Assembly: GCF_017813235.1 (NCBI RefSeq) | Contig: NZ_JAGISH010000007.1 | Coordinates: forward strand, 234,797-298,796 | DNA: 64,000 nt | From: Sagittula salina | GTDB taxonomy: Bacteria; Pseudomonadota; Alphaproteobacteria; Rhodobacterales; Rhodobacteraceae | Direction: 5' to 3' | Part shown: in pieces, positions 9,651 through 19,387 of the stretch | Position numbering within the stretch: the first letter of the stretch is position 1 | Layout of the letters: each line of letters opens with the position of its first letter | Translations under genes and position numbers: made by a program | The notes under the pieces: model-generated | Seen by the model: the letters and a program-made list of their open reading frames with translations, nothing else | Databases searched by the model: none | What the model was told of the DNA's origin: nothing

Positions 9651-10250
9651 GTGGCGACACGTATCACCATGGCCCTCAGCGCGCTTGCGCTGACTGCTCT
9701 CGCATGTCTGTCGGCCGCCGTGCCGGCAGCCGCGGCCGGGGCCGAAAATAAAGACGCATTCATTTCCACACAGAACACCCGCACAATTCGGGGCGAACAA
9801 TATATTCCGGGCATCTGGGTCGACCCAGATGGCTGCGAACACTGGGTCATGGACGACGGTGTCGAAGGGTACATGGACCCGCACCTTGACCGGAAGGGCA
9901 TGCCGGTCTGCCGCCGGTCCAACACCTGCGGCGTGATGAACACCGACCAGTTCTTTGCCACCGACAGCTACAAGATCTCGCGCGCGGGGCAGCAGCGGAT
10001 CGCGGATTTCTTCCGCTCGTCCAGTGCCATCGGCTATGTCATCGCCGGTCACACCGACAGCCGCGCCAGCGATGATTACAACATCAAGCTGTCGTACAAC
10101 CGCGCGCTGGCCGTGGCCCGGATCGCCCGTTCGGTGGGTGCCAACATCACCGACGTTCGCGGCTTTGGCGAGCGGATGCCGGTGGCGTCGAATGCAACGA
10201 CCGAAGGCATGGCGAAGAATCGCCGCGTCGAAGTCATCTGCTTCCAGTAA
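9651..10250 (+). CDS. OmpA-family peptidoglycan-binding protein
   Basis: A 199-aa exported protein. GTG 9651 is preceded by AAGGGA and gives a clean signal peptide (hydrophobic core ALSALALTALACLSAA, cleavage after PAAAA). Residues ~45-80 hold a short domain, IWVDPDGCEHWVMDDGVEGY, shared with the next gene. The C-terminal ~110 residues are an OmpA-like domain with the family signature: GHTDS, an N-x-LS-x-x-RA helix (NIKLSYNRA), GFGE and AKNRRVEV. It probably anchors the outer membrane to peptidoglycan. An ATG at 9669 is an alternative start. It lies 14 bp upstream of a lipoprotein gene, probably in one operon. Confidence 0.85.
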   Translation: MATRITMALSALALTALACLSAAVPAAAAGAENKDAFISTQNTRTIRGEQYIPGIWVDPDGCEHWVMDDGVEGYMDPHLDRKGMPVCRRSNTCGVMNTDQFFATDSYKISRAGQQRIADFFRSSSAIGYVIAGHTDSRASDDYNIKLSYNRALAVARIARSVGANITDVRGFGERMPVASNATTEGMAKNRRVEVICFQ

Positions 10251-10264
10251 CCGGGGGACCAGTC

Positions 10265-10579
10265 ATGAAAGCCACCAAACTGCTGCTCGCCCTGCCTGTT
10301 GCCGCCGCGCTGTCGGCCTGCACCGATATTCCCATCGGGCCGGACAAGAGCAAGGACCGCAACTTCTTTGACCGGGACGACCTGACGCAGATGCACGCGG
10401 GCATCTGGGTCGATCCGAACGGGTGCGATCACTGGATCATCGACGATGGCGTGGAGGGCTACCTTTCGCTGCGTCTGGACAAGTACGGCAAGCCGGTCTG
10501 CTCGGGCACCGCCCCGCCGACCATCGCCACGGGGAATTTCAAGCAAGGTTCGACCAGCATCATCGGCGACCCGCTGTAA
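10265..10579 (+). CDS. Small lipoprotein sharing a domain with the OmpA gene
   Basis: A 104-aa lipoprotein. The signal sequence ends in a lipobox (AALSAC, Cys about residue 19). The mature part contains AGIWVDPNGCDHWIIDDGVEGY and LDKYGKPVC, closely matching IWVDPDGCEHWVMDDGVEGY and LDRKGMPVC in the preceding OmpA-family protein. Here the OmpA domain is missing. The two genes are 14 bp apart and appear to be a partial duplication or a functional pair at the outer membrane. Function unknown. Confidence 0.75.
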   Translation: MKATKLLLALPVAAALSACTDIPIGPDKSKDRNFFDRDDLTQMHAGIWVDPNGCDHWIIDDGVEGYLSLRLDKYGKPVCSGTAPPTIATGNFKQGSTSIIGDPL

Positions 10580-10605
10580 CGTTCCCGCCACGCGCGACAT
10601 CAAAG

Positions 10606-10627
10606 GGCCGTCCCTTCCGGGGCGGCC
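10606..10627 (+). terminator. Possible hairpin terminator
   Basis: GGCCGTCCC and GGGGCGGCC form a stem with one G-T pair around a TTCC loop, 26 bp after the lipoprotein stop. There is no strong T-run, so the terminator call is tentative. Confidence 0.4.
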
Positions 10628-10826
10628 TAGTCGTATCTGGGGGGACTTGGCCCGCAGGGTGCCGGTGGGTCTGCCCGAAATGCGGGCAGGACGGCTGGCG
10701 TGAAATCTCTCGCTTTCATGACAATTACGGTACGACACTTGCGCTGGAACGAAACGGGATGCACCATATCTGGAACAGACAGGCGCGAAGGCGCATCGCC
10801 TTCGCCATATCGCGCAGGAGAGCGTA

Positions 10827-11795
10827 TTGAATACAGGCGTGCTGACCAATGCCATTCTCGAATTCCCTGACAACCGGCTTCTGATCGATCTTTGCGGCGA
10901 GTTCGATCGCAACCTGACCGACATCGAGGCCCGCACCGGATCGCAGATCCTGCGACGCGGCAATCAGCTTGCGGTGCACGGCACGGAGGAAGCGGTGGCA
11001 GCGGCCCGGGAGGTCCTGAACGCGCTTTACGCGCGGCTGGAGCAGGGCCGGGAGGTCGGCCGGTCCGACATCGACCGCGAATTCCGCGTGCAGGACACGG
11101 AGGCACCGGACCAGCAGCTGGAGATGTTCGTCGGCGGCAAGGTCGAGATCAAGACCCGCAAGAAGCTGGTGGAGCCACGCACCGACGCGCAGAAGGCCTA
11201 TGTGCGGTCGCTGTATGAAAACGAGCTGGGCTTTGGCATCGGGCCCGCGGGCACGGGCAAGACATACCTCGCCGTGGCTGTGGGGGTGAACATGCTGATC
11301 ACCGGCGCGGTGGACAAGATTATCCTCTGCCGCCCGGCGGTGGAAGCCGGGGAGCGGCTGGGTTTCCTGCCCGGCACGCAGGAGGAAAAGGTCGACCCCT
11401 ACATGCAGCCGCTGATGGACGCGCTGAACGACTTCCTCCCCGGAAAGCAGCTGGCCAAGATGCGCGAGGAGAAGCAGGTGGAGATCGCGCCGCTGGCCTT
11501 CATGCGCGGGCGCACGCTGTCGAACGCCTTCGTGGTGCTGGACGAGGCGCAGAACGCCACGACCATGCAGATGAAGATGTTCCTGACCCGCCTGGGCGAG
11601 GGGTCGCGCATGGTCATCACCGGCGACCGGACGCAATGCGACCTGCCGCGCGGGGTGCCTTCGGGGCTGGCAGACGCGGAGCGGCTGCTGGACACGGTGC
11701 CGGGGATCTCGTTCAACTACTTCACCGGCAAGGACGTGGTGCGCCACCCGCTGGTGGCGGCGATCATCGAGGCCTATGAACAGGACGGTTCCTGA
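10827..11795 (+). CDS. PhoH-family ATPase (YbeZ)
   Basis: A 322-aa P-loop NTPase of the PhoH/YbeZ family, linked to RNA metabolism together with YbeY. Residues ~1-110 form the N-terminal domain, which includes a KH-like segment. The ATPase core has Walker A GPAGTGKTYLA (Lys145) and Walker B FVVLDEAQNAT, followed by TRLGEGSRMVITGD. The start is TTG 10827, after CAGGAG; a GTG at 10839 is the alternative. ybeY, the CorC-like gene and lnt follow in the standard order. Confidence 0.92.
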   Translation: MNTGVLTNAILEFPDNRLLIDLCGEFDRNLTDIEARTGSQILRRGNQLAVHGTEEAVAAAREVLNALYARLEQGREVGRSDIDREFRVQDTEAPDQQLEMFVGGKVEIKTRKKLVEPRTDAQKAYVRSLYENELGFGIGPAGTGKTYLAVAVGVNMLITGAVDKIILCRPAVEAGERLGFLPGTQEEKVDPYMQPLMDALNDFLPGKQLAKMREEKQVEIAPLAFMRGRTLSNAFVVLDEAQNATTMQMKMFLTRLGEGSRMVITGDRTQCDLPRGVPSGLADAERLLDTVPGISFNYFTGKDVVRHPLVAAIIEAYEQDGS

Positions 11796-12015
11796 CGCCG
11801 GGTCTCGCGGAAACCCGAAACGGTTCGGGGCGTTATCTGCGGACCGTTTCCGGCGCTGCCGCTGGCGGAGCGTTCTGGGCGCTTGGGCCGGTGGCAACGG
11901 GTGTCGCTGACAACGCCGGGCCGCCGACGGCGGGCCGGGCACGGCCGGCGGGAGGTGGACGGGCGCGGCCGAAGCGGCTAACGGCAGCGGCAGCCATGAG
12001 CCACGGAGAGCGCGA

Positions 12016-12558
12016 ATGCTGACGGACACGATCATCGAGGACGACCGCTGGGATGCGGCGGGGCTGGCCGCGATGGCGGAACGCGCGGCACAGGCGGCGC
12101 TGGCGCACCTCAGGCTGACCGGCGACTACGAGATCGCCGTGATGGGCTGCGACGATGCCCGCATCGCCACGCTGAACGCCGATTTCCGCGGCAAGCCCCG
12201 ACCGACCAACGTGCTGTCCTGGCCGTCGGAGGATCTTGCCCCGGACATCGAGGGGGGCGCGCCCCTTTCTCCCGACCCCGACCCGGAGGAGGAGGAGGAG
12301 GAGGAGGAGGACGAGCCGCACCACCTCGGCGATCTGGCTCTGGCCTGGGAAACCTGTACGCGGGAAGCCGCCGAACAGGGCAAGCCTTTCGGCGACCACG
12401 TGACGCACCTTATCGTTCACGGGGTTTTACATTTGCTGGGCTACGACCATATCCGTGATGGAGATGCCACGCTGATGGAACGGTTGGAGGTCGAGATACT
12501 TGGCAATCTCGGTCTGAACGACCCATATAGGGAGATCGATGGGCCACATGGCTCGTGA
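12016..12558 (+). CDS. ybeY: Endoribonuclease YbeY with an acidic insert
   Basis: A 180-aa zinc endoribonuclease involved in 16S rRNA 3' maturation and ribosome quality control. The zinc site HGVLHLLGYDH (three His) is intact near residues 135-145. It is longer than the usual ~150-165 aa because of an acidic insert (DPDPEEEEEEEEDEP, about residues 89-104) encoded by a GAG trinucleotide run at 12287-12312. The insert lies between the RPTNVLSWP and HHLGDLAL blocks, where family members usually have a short loop. Its 3' end overlaps the CorC-like gene by 20 bp if ATG 12539 is used. Confidence 0.93.
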   Translation: MLTDTIIEDDRWDAAGLAAMAERAAQAALAHLRLTGDYEIAVMGCDDARIATLNADFRGKPRPTNVLSWPSEDLAPDIEGGAPLSPDPDPEEEEEEEEDEPHHLGDLALAWETCTREAAEQGKPFGDHVTHLIVHGVLHLLGYDHIRDGDATLMERLEVEILGNLGLNDPYREIDGPHGS

Positions 12559-13615
12559 CTGGTATGGATTGATGGGCGACAACGACGACTCGTCTAACGC
12601 GGCGCAGGGCGCGCAGACGGAAAACGACCAGGGCAACAGCGCTGGCGATCAGGAGGGCGGCTTCTTGCGGCGGCTCTTCGGCTGGTCCTCGAAAGAGGAT
12701 GACGAGGGCGAGGAAGTCGCCCGGAGCGGGGCGGAGCATTCGGCATCCCCGGCCCATGGTATGGTCAATCTGCGCCGCATGCGCGTGGAGGACGTGGCCA
12801 TCCCCAAGGCGGAGATCATCGCCGTCCCCGATACGATCACCAAGGACGATCTGGTCAAGGTCTTCCGCGAAAGCGGCCTGACCCGGCTGCCGGTCTACGA
12901 GGGCACGCTCGACACGCCCGTGGGCATGGCCCACCTGAAGGATTTCGCTCTGGCCTACGGGTTCAACGGTGCGGGTGCGCGGTTCAATCTGCGCCGGATG
13001 CTGCGGCCACTGCTGTACGTCCCGCCGTCGATGCCGCTGGGCGTTCTGCTGACGAAGATGCAGACGGAGCGGCGGCACATGGCGCTGGTGATCGACGAAT
13101 ACGGCGGCGTCGACGGCCTGGTCACCATCGAGGACCTGATCGAACAGGTGGTGGGCGAGATCGCCGACGAACACGACACCGACGACGACCAGACCTGGGT
13201 AAAGGAACGGGCCGGCTGCTGGCTGGCGCTGGCCAAGACGCCGCTGGATGAATTCGAGGAAGAACTGGGCTTTGCCCTCACCCAGCACGACGACATCGAC
13301 GAGGAAGAAATCGACACGCTGGGCGGTCTGGTCTTCATGCTGGCGGGCCGGGTGCCCGCGCGCGGCGAGGTGATCCGCCATCCGGCTGGCGTCGATCTGG
13401 AGGTCGTGGACGCCGACCCGCGGCGGATCAAACGGCTGCGCGTGCGCCTGCCCGGCACCGCACGGGCGCAGGCCCGGCTGGAGGCGACGCAGGCCCCTGT
13501 TCCGCTGGAGGTTACCATGCCGGCCTCGGCCCCCGGCGCCGCCGCTGGTCAGACCGTGAGCCAACCCGCCCCCGCGCCGACCGCGCGCGCGCCGGGGAAG
13601 GCGGATCGCGCGTGA
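12539..13615 (+). CDS. CorC/HlyC-type CBS-domain protein
   Basis: A 358-aa cytoplasmic protein with tandem CBS domains (roughly residues 85-220) and a C-terminal CorC_HlyC (transporter-associated) domain to about residue 310. Landmarks are VAIPKAEIIAVP, the second CBS block ERRHMALVIDEYGGVDGLVT, then IEDLIEQVVGEI. Family members are linked to magnesium and cobalt efflux. It has no membrane segments. The N-terminal ~75 residues are acidic and low complexity, and the C-terminal ~40 are Ala/Pro-rich. ATG 12539 has GGAG upstream; ATG 12572 is an alternative. It lies between ybeY and lnt, as in most alphaproteobacteria. Confidence 0.88.
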   Translation: MGHMARDWYGLMGDNDDSSNAAQGAQTENDQGNSAGDQEGGFLRRLFGWSSKEDDEGEEVARSGAEHSASPAHGMVNLRRMRVEDVAIPKAEIIAVPDTITKDDLVKVFRESGLTRLPVYEGTLDTPVGMAHLKDFALAYGFNGAGARFNLRRMLRPLLYVPPSMPLGVLLTKMQTERRHMALVIDEYGGVDGLVTIEDLIEQVVGEIADEHDTDDDQTWVKERAGCWLALAKTPLDEFEEELGFALTQHDDIDEEEIDTLGGLVFMLAGRVPARGEVIRHPAGVDLEVVDADPRRIKRLRVRLPGTARAQARLEATQAPVPLEVTMPASAPGAAAGQTVSQPAPAPTARAPGKADRA

Positions 13616-13663
13616 CACCTGCCTGAGATGCCTTTGCGCCGTGCCTGTAGCGAGCCTGATATC

Positions 13664-15232
13664 ATGACCGCGACACAGACCGCGTCCCTGCCGCGCTGGG
13701 CGCGATTGCCGCTTGCGCTGGTTTGTGGCCTCGCCATGGGCCTTGCCGCCGCGCCGTGGAACCTGTGGTATCTGGGTTTTGCGGGACTCGTCGGAGCTTT
13801 CTGGCTGGCCGGGGTCGCGCCGAAGGGGGTCAGGTCCGCCGGCACCGGCTGGATGGTCGGGCTTGGCTATTTCGGGTTTTCCATGGGCTGGATCGTAGAG
13901 CCCTTCATGGTCGACCCGGCAGAGACGGGATGGATGGCGCCTTTTGGCCTGTTGGGCCTTGGCGGCGGGCTGGCGCTGTTCTGGGCGCTGGCGTTCTGGG
14001 CGGCTGGCCACCTGCGGCGCTGGCATATGCCCGCGCTGGTGATCGCCTGGACGGCGGCGGAACTGGCGCGGGGCTACGTGCTGACGGGGTTGCCCTGGGG
14101 GCTGATCGGCTATCTCTGGCTGCCGGTGCCGCCGATCCAGTGGGTGTCCTTGGTGGGACCCTATGGGCTGACCTTCCTGACGCTGGCCGCCGCGGGCCTG
14201 CTGGCAGAGGCGCTGCCGCGTCCCGGGGCTTTCAGGCAGGCGCCGCGTCCGTGGCCCGCCAGAATGGGATTTGCACCGGGGATCGTCCTGGGACTCGCGC
14301 TGCTGGCGGCGCTGTTTGGCGGGGGCCGGGCGCTGGTGCCGCCGGTGCAGGACCTGGACGGACGGCCCGTGGTGCGGCTGGTGCAGCCCAACGCGCCGCA
14401 GCATCTGAAATGGCGGCGCGACATGGTCCCGGTCTACTACCAGCGGCAGATGGACTACACCGGCGCTCCGGCGGAGGAGGGCCGTGAACCGGCGCTGATC
14501 GTCTGGCCGGAAACCGCGCTGCCGATGCTGTTGCACGACGCCTCCGACGCGCTGAGCCAGATCAGCCTTCTGGCAGGGAAGGCGCAGGTGGTCGTGGGCC
14601 TTCAGCGCGAGGAGGACGGCGCGTGGTACAACATGCTGGCGCTGATGGGGCCGAACGGTACCCTCCGGCAGGTCTATGACAAATACCACCTCGTGCCCTT
14701 CGGGGAATACATGCCCGCCGCCGCGCTGTTCGCGAAGTTCAACATCCTTGGCCTCGCGTCGCGGGCCGAGGGGGGCTATACGCCGGGCAGCGGGCCGATG
14801 TTGCTGGGGCTGGGCGGCACGCTTGGCACCGCGCTGCCGCTGATCTGCTACGAGGCGGTGTTTCCGCAGGACGTGCATGCGGCCCCGGCCCGGCCCGACA
14901 TGCTGTTGCAGATCACCAATGATGCGTGGTTCGGCAGCTTCTCGGGCCCTTACCAGCATCTTGCCCAGGCGCGCATCCGCGCCATCGAGCAGGGGCTGCC
15001 CATGGTACGCGCCGCCAACACCGGCGTGTCGGCGGTGATCGACGGGGCGGGGCGGGTGCTGGCTGAAATCCCGCTGAACCGGGAGGGATACCTGGATACG
15101 CCGTTGCCGCCGCCGATGCGTCTGACTGTTTACTCAAAATCAGGAGATTTGCCGGTACTGCTGATGTTGTTCGTCCTGGCAGGCCTGCTTTGGCGGCCTG
15201 CGCGCAGGGAAGCGGAGAGAGAAACAGATTGA
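13664..15232 (+). CDS. lnt: Apolipoprotein N-acyltransferase
   Basis: A 522-aa inner-membrane enzyme that N-acylates the lipidated cysteine of lipoproteins. The N-terminal ~215 residues contain about six membrane helices. A periplasmic carbon-nitrogen hydrolase domain follows, with the catalytic triad Glu283 (WPETALP), Lys340 ([12 protein letters not shown]) and Cys395 (ICYEAVFP). A last membrane helix and a basic tail (WRPARREAE) end the protein. ATG 13664 was chosen over the upstream in-frame ATG 13628 because it gives the normal N-terminus. Confidence 0.95.
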   Translation: MTATQTASLPRWARLPLALVCGLAMGLAAAPWNLWYLGFAGLVGAFWLAGVAPKGVRSAGTGWMVGLGYFGFSMGWIVEPFMVDPAETGWMAPFGLLGLGGGLALFWALAFWAAGHLRRWHMPALVIAWTAAELARGYVLTGLPWGLIGYLWLPVPPIQWVSLVGPYGLTFLTLAAAGLLAEALPRPGAFRQAPRPWPARMGFAPGIVLGLALLAALFGGGRALVPPVQDLDGRPVVRLVQPNAPQHLKWRRDMVPVYYQRQMDYTGAPAEEGREPALIVWPETALPMLLHDASDALSQISLLAGKAQVVVGLQREEDGAWYNMLALMGPNGTLRQVYDKYHLVPFGEYMPAAALFAKFNILGLASRAEGGYTPGSGPMLLGLGGTLGTALPLICYEAVFPQDVHAAPARPDMLLQITNDAWFGSFSGPYQHLAQARIRAIEQGLPMVRAANTGVSAVIDGAGRVLAEIPLNREGYLDTPLPPPMRLTVYSKSGDLPVLLMLFVLAGLLWRPARREAERETD

Positions 15233-15283
15233 CCGACGCCCCGTGCCCGCGTAGGGCGAGCGGAGGTCAAGCGACCGATACAC

Positions 15284-15328
15284 CCGTCACAACGGCTTCC
15301 TGGCGTGATGGCAGAGACATAATGGAGC
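15284..15328 (+). promoter_or_regulatory. SAM/SAH riboswitch
   Basis: CCGTCAC (15284-15290) pairs with GTGATGG (15305-15311) to form the helix. The loop between them is AACGGCTTCCTGGC. The loop GCTTCC can pair with GGAGC (15324-15328) to close a pseudoknot. This is the consensus of the SAM/SAH riboswitch described upstream of metK in Rhodobacterales. GGAG inside the pseudoknot is also the metK Shine-Dalgarno, so ligand binding would block ribosome access (translational off-switch). Confidence 0.9.
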
Positions 15329-15333
15329 ATCTC

Positions 15334-16512
15334 ATGTCCCGACAGAACTACGTCTTCACCTCCGAGTCCGTCTCGGAAGGGCATCCCGACAAGGTCTGTG
15401 ACCGCATCTCCGATGCGATCCTCGATGCCTTGCTGGCCGAGGACCCGCTGGCGCGCGTTGCCTGCGAAACCTTTGCCACCACGAACCGCGTAGTCATCGG
15501 CGGTGAGGTCGGGCTGACCGACCAGGCCCGGCTGGCGGAGTACATGACGCGCATCCCGGATATCGCGCGCGCCTGCATCAAGGATATCGGATACGAGCAG
15601 GACAAGTTCCACCATGACACGGTGGAGATCACCAACCTGCTGCACGAACAGTCGGCGCATATCGCGCAGGGCGTGACCGGTGCGCGCGGCGATGAGGGGG
15701 CGGGCGATCAGGGCATCATGTTCGGCTATGCCACCAATGAGACCGACGCCCTGATGCCGGCGCCGATCCAGTACGCCCACGCGATCCTGAAGCGGCTGGC
15801 GGATGTGCGCAAGGACGGCTCCGAGCCCACGCTGCGCCCGGACGCGAAGTCGCAACTGTCGGTGCGCTACGAGGATGGCAAGCCGGTGGGCGTGACCTCG
15901 ATCGTGCTGTCGACCCAGCACGCGGACGAGAGCCAGTCCAGCGCGGACATCCGCGCCATCGTGGAACCCTACATCCGCGAGGTCCTGCCCGAGGGTTGGA
16001 TCACACCGGACACCGAATGGTGGGTCAACCCCACGGGGACCTTCGTGATCGGCGGCCCTGACGGGGACGCGGGTCTGACCGGGCGCAAGATCATCGTCGA
16101 CACCTACGGCGGGGCCGCGCCCCACGGCGGCGGTGCCTTTTCCGGCAAGGACCCGACCAAGGTGGACCGCTCGGCGGCCTATGTCTCGCGCTATCTGGCA
16201 AAGAACATCGTCGCCGCCGGGATGGCCGAACGCGCCACGGTTCAGCTGTCCTATGCCATCGGCGTGGCCAAGCCGCTGTCGATCTACGTCGACACCCACG
16301 GCACCGGCGAACTGGACGGGGCAGAGATCGAACGCGCGATCCCGAAGGTCATCGACCTGACCCCGCGCGGCATCCGCACGCATCTGGACCTCAACCGTCC
16401 GATTTACGCGCGCACTGCGGCCTACGGACACTTCGGCCGCGCGCCGGAGGCGGACGGCGGGTTCTCGTGGGAACGCACCGATCTGGCCGATGCCCTGAAA
16501 AAGGCGGTCTGA
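15334..16512 (+). CDS. metK: S-adenosylmethionine synthetase
   Basis: A 392-aa enzyme that makes SAM from methionine and ATP. Signatures are [11 protein letters not shown] at the N-terminus, [12 protein letters not shown] in the middle, and the phosphate loop [19 protein letters not shown]. The start is ATG 15334, six bases after the GGAG that forms part of the SAM/SAH riboswitch. An in-frame ATG at 15322 overlaps that GGAG and is rejected. Expression is expected to fall when SAM is abundant. Confidence 0.96.
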   Translation: MSRQNYVFTSESVSEGHPDKVCDRISDAILDALLAEDPLARVACETFATTNRVVIGGEVGLTDQARLAEYMTRIPDIARACIKDIGYEQDKFHHDTVEITNLLHEQSAHIAQGVTGARGDEGAGDQGIMFGYATNETDALMPAPIQYAHAILKRLADVRKDGSEPTLRPDAKSQLSVRYEDGKPVGVTSIVLSTQHADESQSSADIRAIVEPYIREVLPEGWITPDTEWWVNPTGTFVIGGPDGDAGLTGRKIIVDTYGGAAPHGGGAFSGKDPTKVDRSAAYVSRYLAKNIVAAGMAERATVQLSYAIGVAKPLSIYVDTHGTGELDGAEIERAIPKVIDLTPRGIRTHLDLNRPIYARTAAYGHFGRAPEADGGFSWERTDLADALKKAV

Positions 16513-16555
16513 GGGGCTCGGCTCCCTCTGCATCAGGGGCATGAGGTCATGACAG

Positions 16556-16617
16556 GCGGGGGGCTCTGCCCCCGTCCCTGCGGGACTCCCCCGGAGTATT
16601 TCGGAATCGAAGAAGCG
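16556..16617. repeat. Second copy of the intergenic hairpin element
   Basis: It opens with GCGGGGGGCTCTGCCCCCG, followed by a small hairpin (TCCCTGCGGGA), then CCCCCGGAGTATTTCGGAATC and GAAGAAGC. The order of blocks matches the element at 6786-6893, though the long inverted arms are lacking here. It sits between metK and trmB. Confidence 0.7.
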
Positions 16618-16710
16618 AGGGGGCGGCGCGTTTGCGGCGCCCCTGTTTCGTCGCGACAAAGGGTTTGCGGGCCTTGCGTCGCCCGGGGTGGGGGGCTAAA
16701 CGACCCGGCC

Positions 16711-17415
16711 ATGACGACGTCGAACAAGCATCCCGAAGCGCCCTGGCGCAATTTTTATGGCCGTGTGCGCGGCAAGACCATGCGGCCGAACCAGGTGGAG
16801 TACCTGGAGCAGGACCTCGGGCGGCTGTCGCCCGGCCCGGTCGGCTGGGAGGAGAACCCCGAACGCGTCCCGCTGGATCTGGAGGCACGTTTCGGCGGGC
16901 GGCCGGTCTGGCTGGAAGTGGGCTTTGGCGGCGGCGAGCATCTGGTGCATCAGGCGCGGACCTATCCGGAGGTCTCCATCATCGGCTGCGAGCCCTTCCT
17001 GAACGCAGTGGCCATGCTGCTGACAAAGCTGCGCGAGACCGGGGTCGAGAACGTTTCGGTCCATCCGGGCGACGTGCGCAACCTCTTTGACGTTCTGCCA
17101 CCGGAGACTTTGGAGAAGGCGTTCCTGCTGTATCCCGATCCCTGGCCGAAGAAGCGGCATCACCGGCGGCGTTTTGTCACGCAGGAGCACCTCGCCCCGC
17201 TGCACCGCGTGCTGAAACCGGGCGCGGAGTTCCGCGTGGCGACCGACATCCCCGATTACGTGCGCCAGACGCTGGAGGAGGTGCCACAGGCCGGGTTCGA
17301 TCTGGTCAGCGAGGATTTCGCCACCCCCTGGGCGGACTGGTATTCCACGCGCTACGAGCAGAAGGCCCTGCGCGAGGGGCGCACGCCGCATTACCTGACC
17401 TTCCGCCGGATCTGA
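16711..17415 (+). CDS. trmB: tRNA (guanine-N7)-methyltransferase
   Basis: A 234-aa SAM-dependent methyltransferase that forms m7G46 in tRNA. The SAM site is [12 protein letters not shown]. The family catalytic signature [15 protein letters not shown] is intact, followed by ATDIPDY. Length is normal. ATG 16711 gives the usual basic N-terminus (FYGRVRGK...). It probably uses the SAM made by the neighbouring metK product, but a repeat element separates the two genes. Confidence 0.94.
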   Translation: MTTSNKHPEAPWRNFYGRVRGKTMRPNQVEYLEQDLGRLSPGPVGWEENPERVPLDLEARFGGRPVWLEVGFGGGEHLVHQARTYPEVSIIGCEPFLNAVAMLLTKLRETGVENVSVHPGDVRNLFDVLPPETLEKAFLLYPDPWPKKRHHRRRFVTQEHLAPLHRVLKPGAEFRVATDIPDYVRQTLEEVPQAGFDLVSEDFATPWADWYSTRYEQKALREGRTPHYLTFRRI

Positions 17416-17524
17416 CCCGAGCTGTTGCCGATTGGTGGCGCTAACGACGGGAGGCGACACGGCGGGAGTGGACGGCGGCAGGGGCGCGCGCTATCACGCG
17501 GCGACCATTGACAGGAGACGCCCG

Positions 17525-18868
17525 ATGTCCGGCCACGGCACGCCCATTCCGATGACCTCCCACCGCGCCGGTCCGCTGACCGGAGAGGCGCATGTGCCCG
17601 GCGACAAGTCGATCTCTCACCGCTCGCTGATCCTCGGTGCGATGACGGTGGGCGAGACGAAGGTGACCGGCCTTCTGGAAGGGCAGGACGTGCTGGACAC
17701 GGCGAAGGCGATGATGGCCTTTGGCGCGCAGGTGGAGAAGACCGGCGACACCTGGCATGTGCACGGCGTGGGGGTCGGCGGCTTTCTCGAACCGGAGACC
17801 GTCATCGACTGCGGCAATTCCGGAACCGGCGTGCGGCTGATCATGGGCGCGATGGCGACCTGTCCGATCACCGCGACCTTCACCGGTGATGCGTCGCTGA
17901 ACAAGAGGCCCATGGCGCGGGTGACCGATCCGCTGGCGTTGTTCGGCGCGCGGGCCTACGGGCGTTCGGGCGGACGGCTGCCGATGACCATCGTGGGCGC
18001 ACGCGATCCGATGCCCGTGCGCTACGCTACGCCGGTGCCCTCGGCGCAGGTGAAATCCGCCGTGCTGCTGGCCGGGCTGAACGCCCCGGGGGACACCGTG
18101 GTGATCGAACGTGAGGCCACGCGCGACCATTCCGAACGCATGCTGGCGGGGTTCGGCGCCACGATCACCACCGAGGACTCGCCGGAGGGCCGCGTCATCA
18201 CCCTGAAGGGCCGCCCGGAGTTCGTGCCGCAGACCATCGTGGTACCGCGCGATCCGTCCTCCGCCGCCTTTCCGGTCTGTGCCGCGCTGCTGTCCGAGGG
18301 GTCGGACGTGCTGGTGCCGAACATCGGCCTGAATCCGACGCGGGCGGGCCTGTTCTTTACCCTGCAGGAAATGGGCGCTGACCTGACGTTCGAAAATCTG
18401 CGCGAGGAGGGCGGCGAGCCGGTTGCGGACCTGCGGGCGAAGTTCTCGCCTGACATGAAGGGGATCGAGGTCCCCGCCGAGCGGGCCGCGAGCATGATCG
18501 ACGAGTATCCCGTGCTGTCTGTTGTGGCTGCCTTTGCGGCGGGCAACACGCATATGCCCGGCGTGAAGGAGTTGCGCGTGAAGGAAAGCGATCGCATCGA
18601 CGCCATGGCGAAGGGCCTGCGCGCGGCGGGTATCACGGTGGACGAGGGCGAGGACTGGTGGACGGTGCACGGGCGCGGCTTTGGCGACGTGCCGGGCGGG
18701 GTGACGGCGGAAACGCATCTGGACCACCGCATCGCCATGTCGTTCCTCGTGATGGGTCTGGCGACCAATGCGCCGATGTCGGTGGATGACGGCCAGCCCA
18801 TCGCCACCTCCTTTCCGATCTTCGAGCGGTTGATGGCCGACCTCGGCGCCCGGATCGAACGGGCGTGA
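17525..18868 (+). CDS. aroA: 3-phosphoshikimate 1-carboxyvinyltransferase (EPSPS), class II-like
   Basis: A 447-aa enzyme of the shikimate pathway that joins shikimate-3-phosphate with PEP. Active-site landmarks are [58 protein letters not shown] and [15 protein letters not shown]. Overall it resembles the class II (CP4-like) enzyme. At the position of CP4 Ala100 it has Gly (DCGNSGTG, Gly100), the residue found in glyphosate-sensitive enzymes. The stop overlaps the next gene's start by 4 bp. Confidence 0.95.
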   Translation: MSGHGTPIPMTSHRAGPLTGEAHVPGDKSISHRSLILGAMTVGETKVTGLLEGQDVLDTAKAMMAFGAQVEKTGDTWHVHGVGVGGFLEPETVIDCGNSGTGVRLIMGAMATCPITATFTGDASLNKRPMARVTDPLALFGARAYGRSGGRLPMTIVGARDPMPVRYATPVPSAQVKSAVLLAGLNAPGDTVVIEREATRDHSERMLAGFGATITTEDSPEGRVITLKGRPEFVPQTIVVPRDPSSAAFPVCAALLSEGSDVLVPNIGLNPTRAGLFFTLQEMGADLTFENLREEGGEPVADLRAKFSPDMKGIEVPAERAASMIDEYPVLSVVAAFAAGNTHMPGVKELRVKESDRIDAMAKGLRAAGITVDEGEDWWTVHGRGFGDVPGGVTAETHLDHRIAMSFLVMGLATNAPMSVDDGQPIATSFPIFERLMADLGARIERA

Positions 18869-19323
18869 GCGTGCGCGGCAAACTTGCACTTGGCACGCTG
18901 ATCGTGGCGGGAGTGCTGTTTGCCGTGATGGTCCTACAACTCCGGGGCGTGGGCGAGGCGGCGGGGTTGCTGCCGCAGTCGGCGCCGGGGCGGACAGGGG
19001 CGCAGATGGCAGCCTTTCGCGAGGCGCTGACCGAGACCGGGTTGACCGGACACTACCGGTTGATGCTGCGGCTGGATTTCGCCTTCATGGCGTTTTTCGG
19101 GCTGGGCGTGGGGCTGGCGCTGGGACGGCTTTGGGGCTGGGGTCTGGCGGCGTTCGTGGTGGCGGTGGATGCGTGGGAAAACCTCGGGCTGTTGGCGTTC
19201 CTGGATGGCGGGTTGGCCCCTGACCCGATGGTGTCCACGGCCAAGTTCGCGTTCTACGCGGTGGCGGGGCTGGTGCTGGCCGGGACAGGCGTGCGGGCCT
19301 ATCTCCACCAGAGACGCGGCTGA
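18865..19323 (+). CDS. Small membrane protein of unknown function
   Basis: A 152-aa protein with about four membrane helices (roughly residues 8-25, 70-90, 92-110 and 125-143), separated by a short soluble loop at ~30-65. The GTG start overlaps the aroA stop (GTGA), so it is translationally coupled to aroA. It lies between aroA and cmk, two genes that are often neighbours. No recognisable motif. Confidence 0.7.
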   Translation: MSVRGKLALGTLIVAGVLFAVMVLQLRGVGEAAGLLPQSAPGRTGAQMAAFREALTETGLTGHYRLMLRLDFAFMAFFGLGVGLALGRLWGWGLAAFVVAVDAWENLGLLAFLDGGLAPDPMVSTAKFAFYAVAGLVLAGTGVRAYLHQRRG

Positions 19324-19387
19324 GGCTTCCCCTTCGCTGCCTGCGTTGCTATGCGGGAGGCCCCAGAGGTGTGGAGCGGAGGGCGAC

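Noticed and set aside
12410..14959. Very long minus-strand ORF opposite the CorC-like gene and lnt
   Set aside because: Antisense frame in GC-rich DNA; Arg/His/Gln-rich with no start signal, and both plus-strand genes are clearly real.
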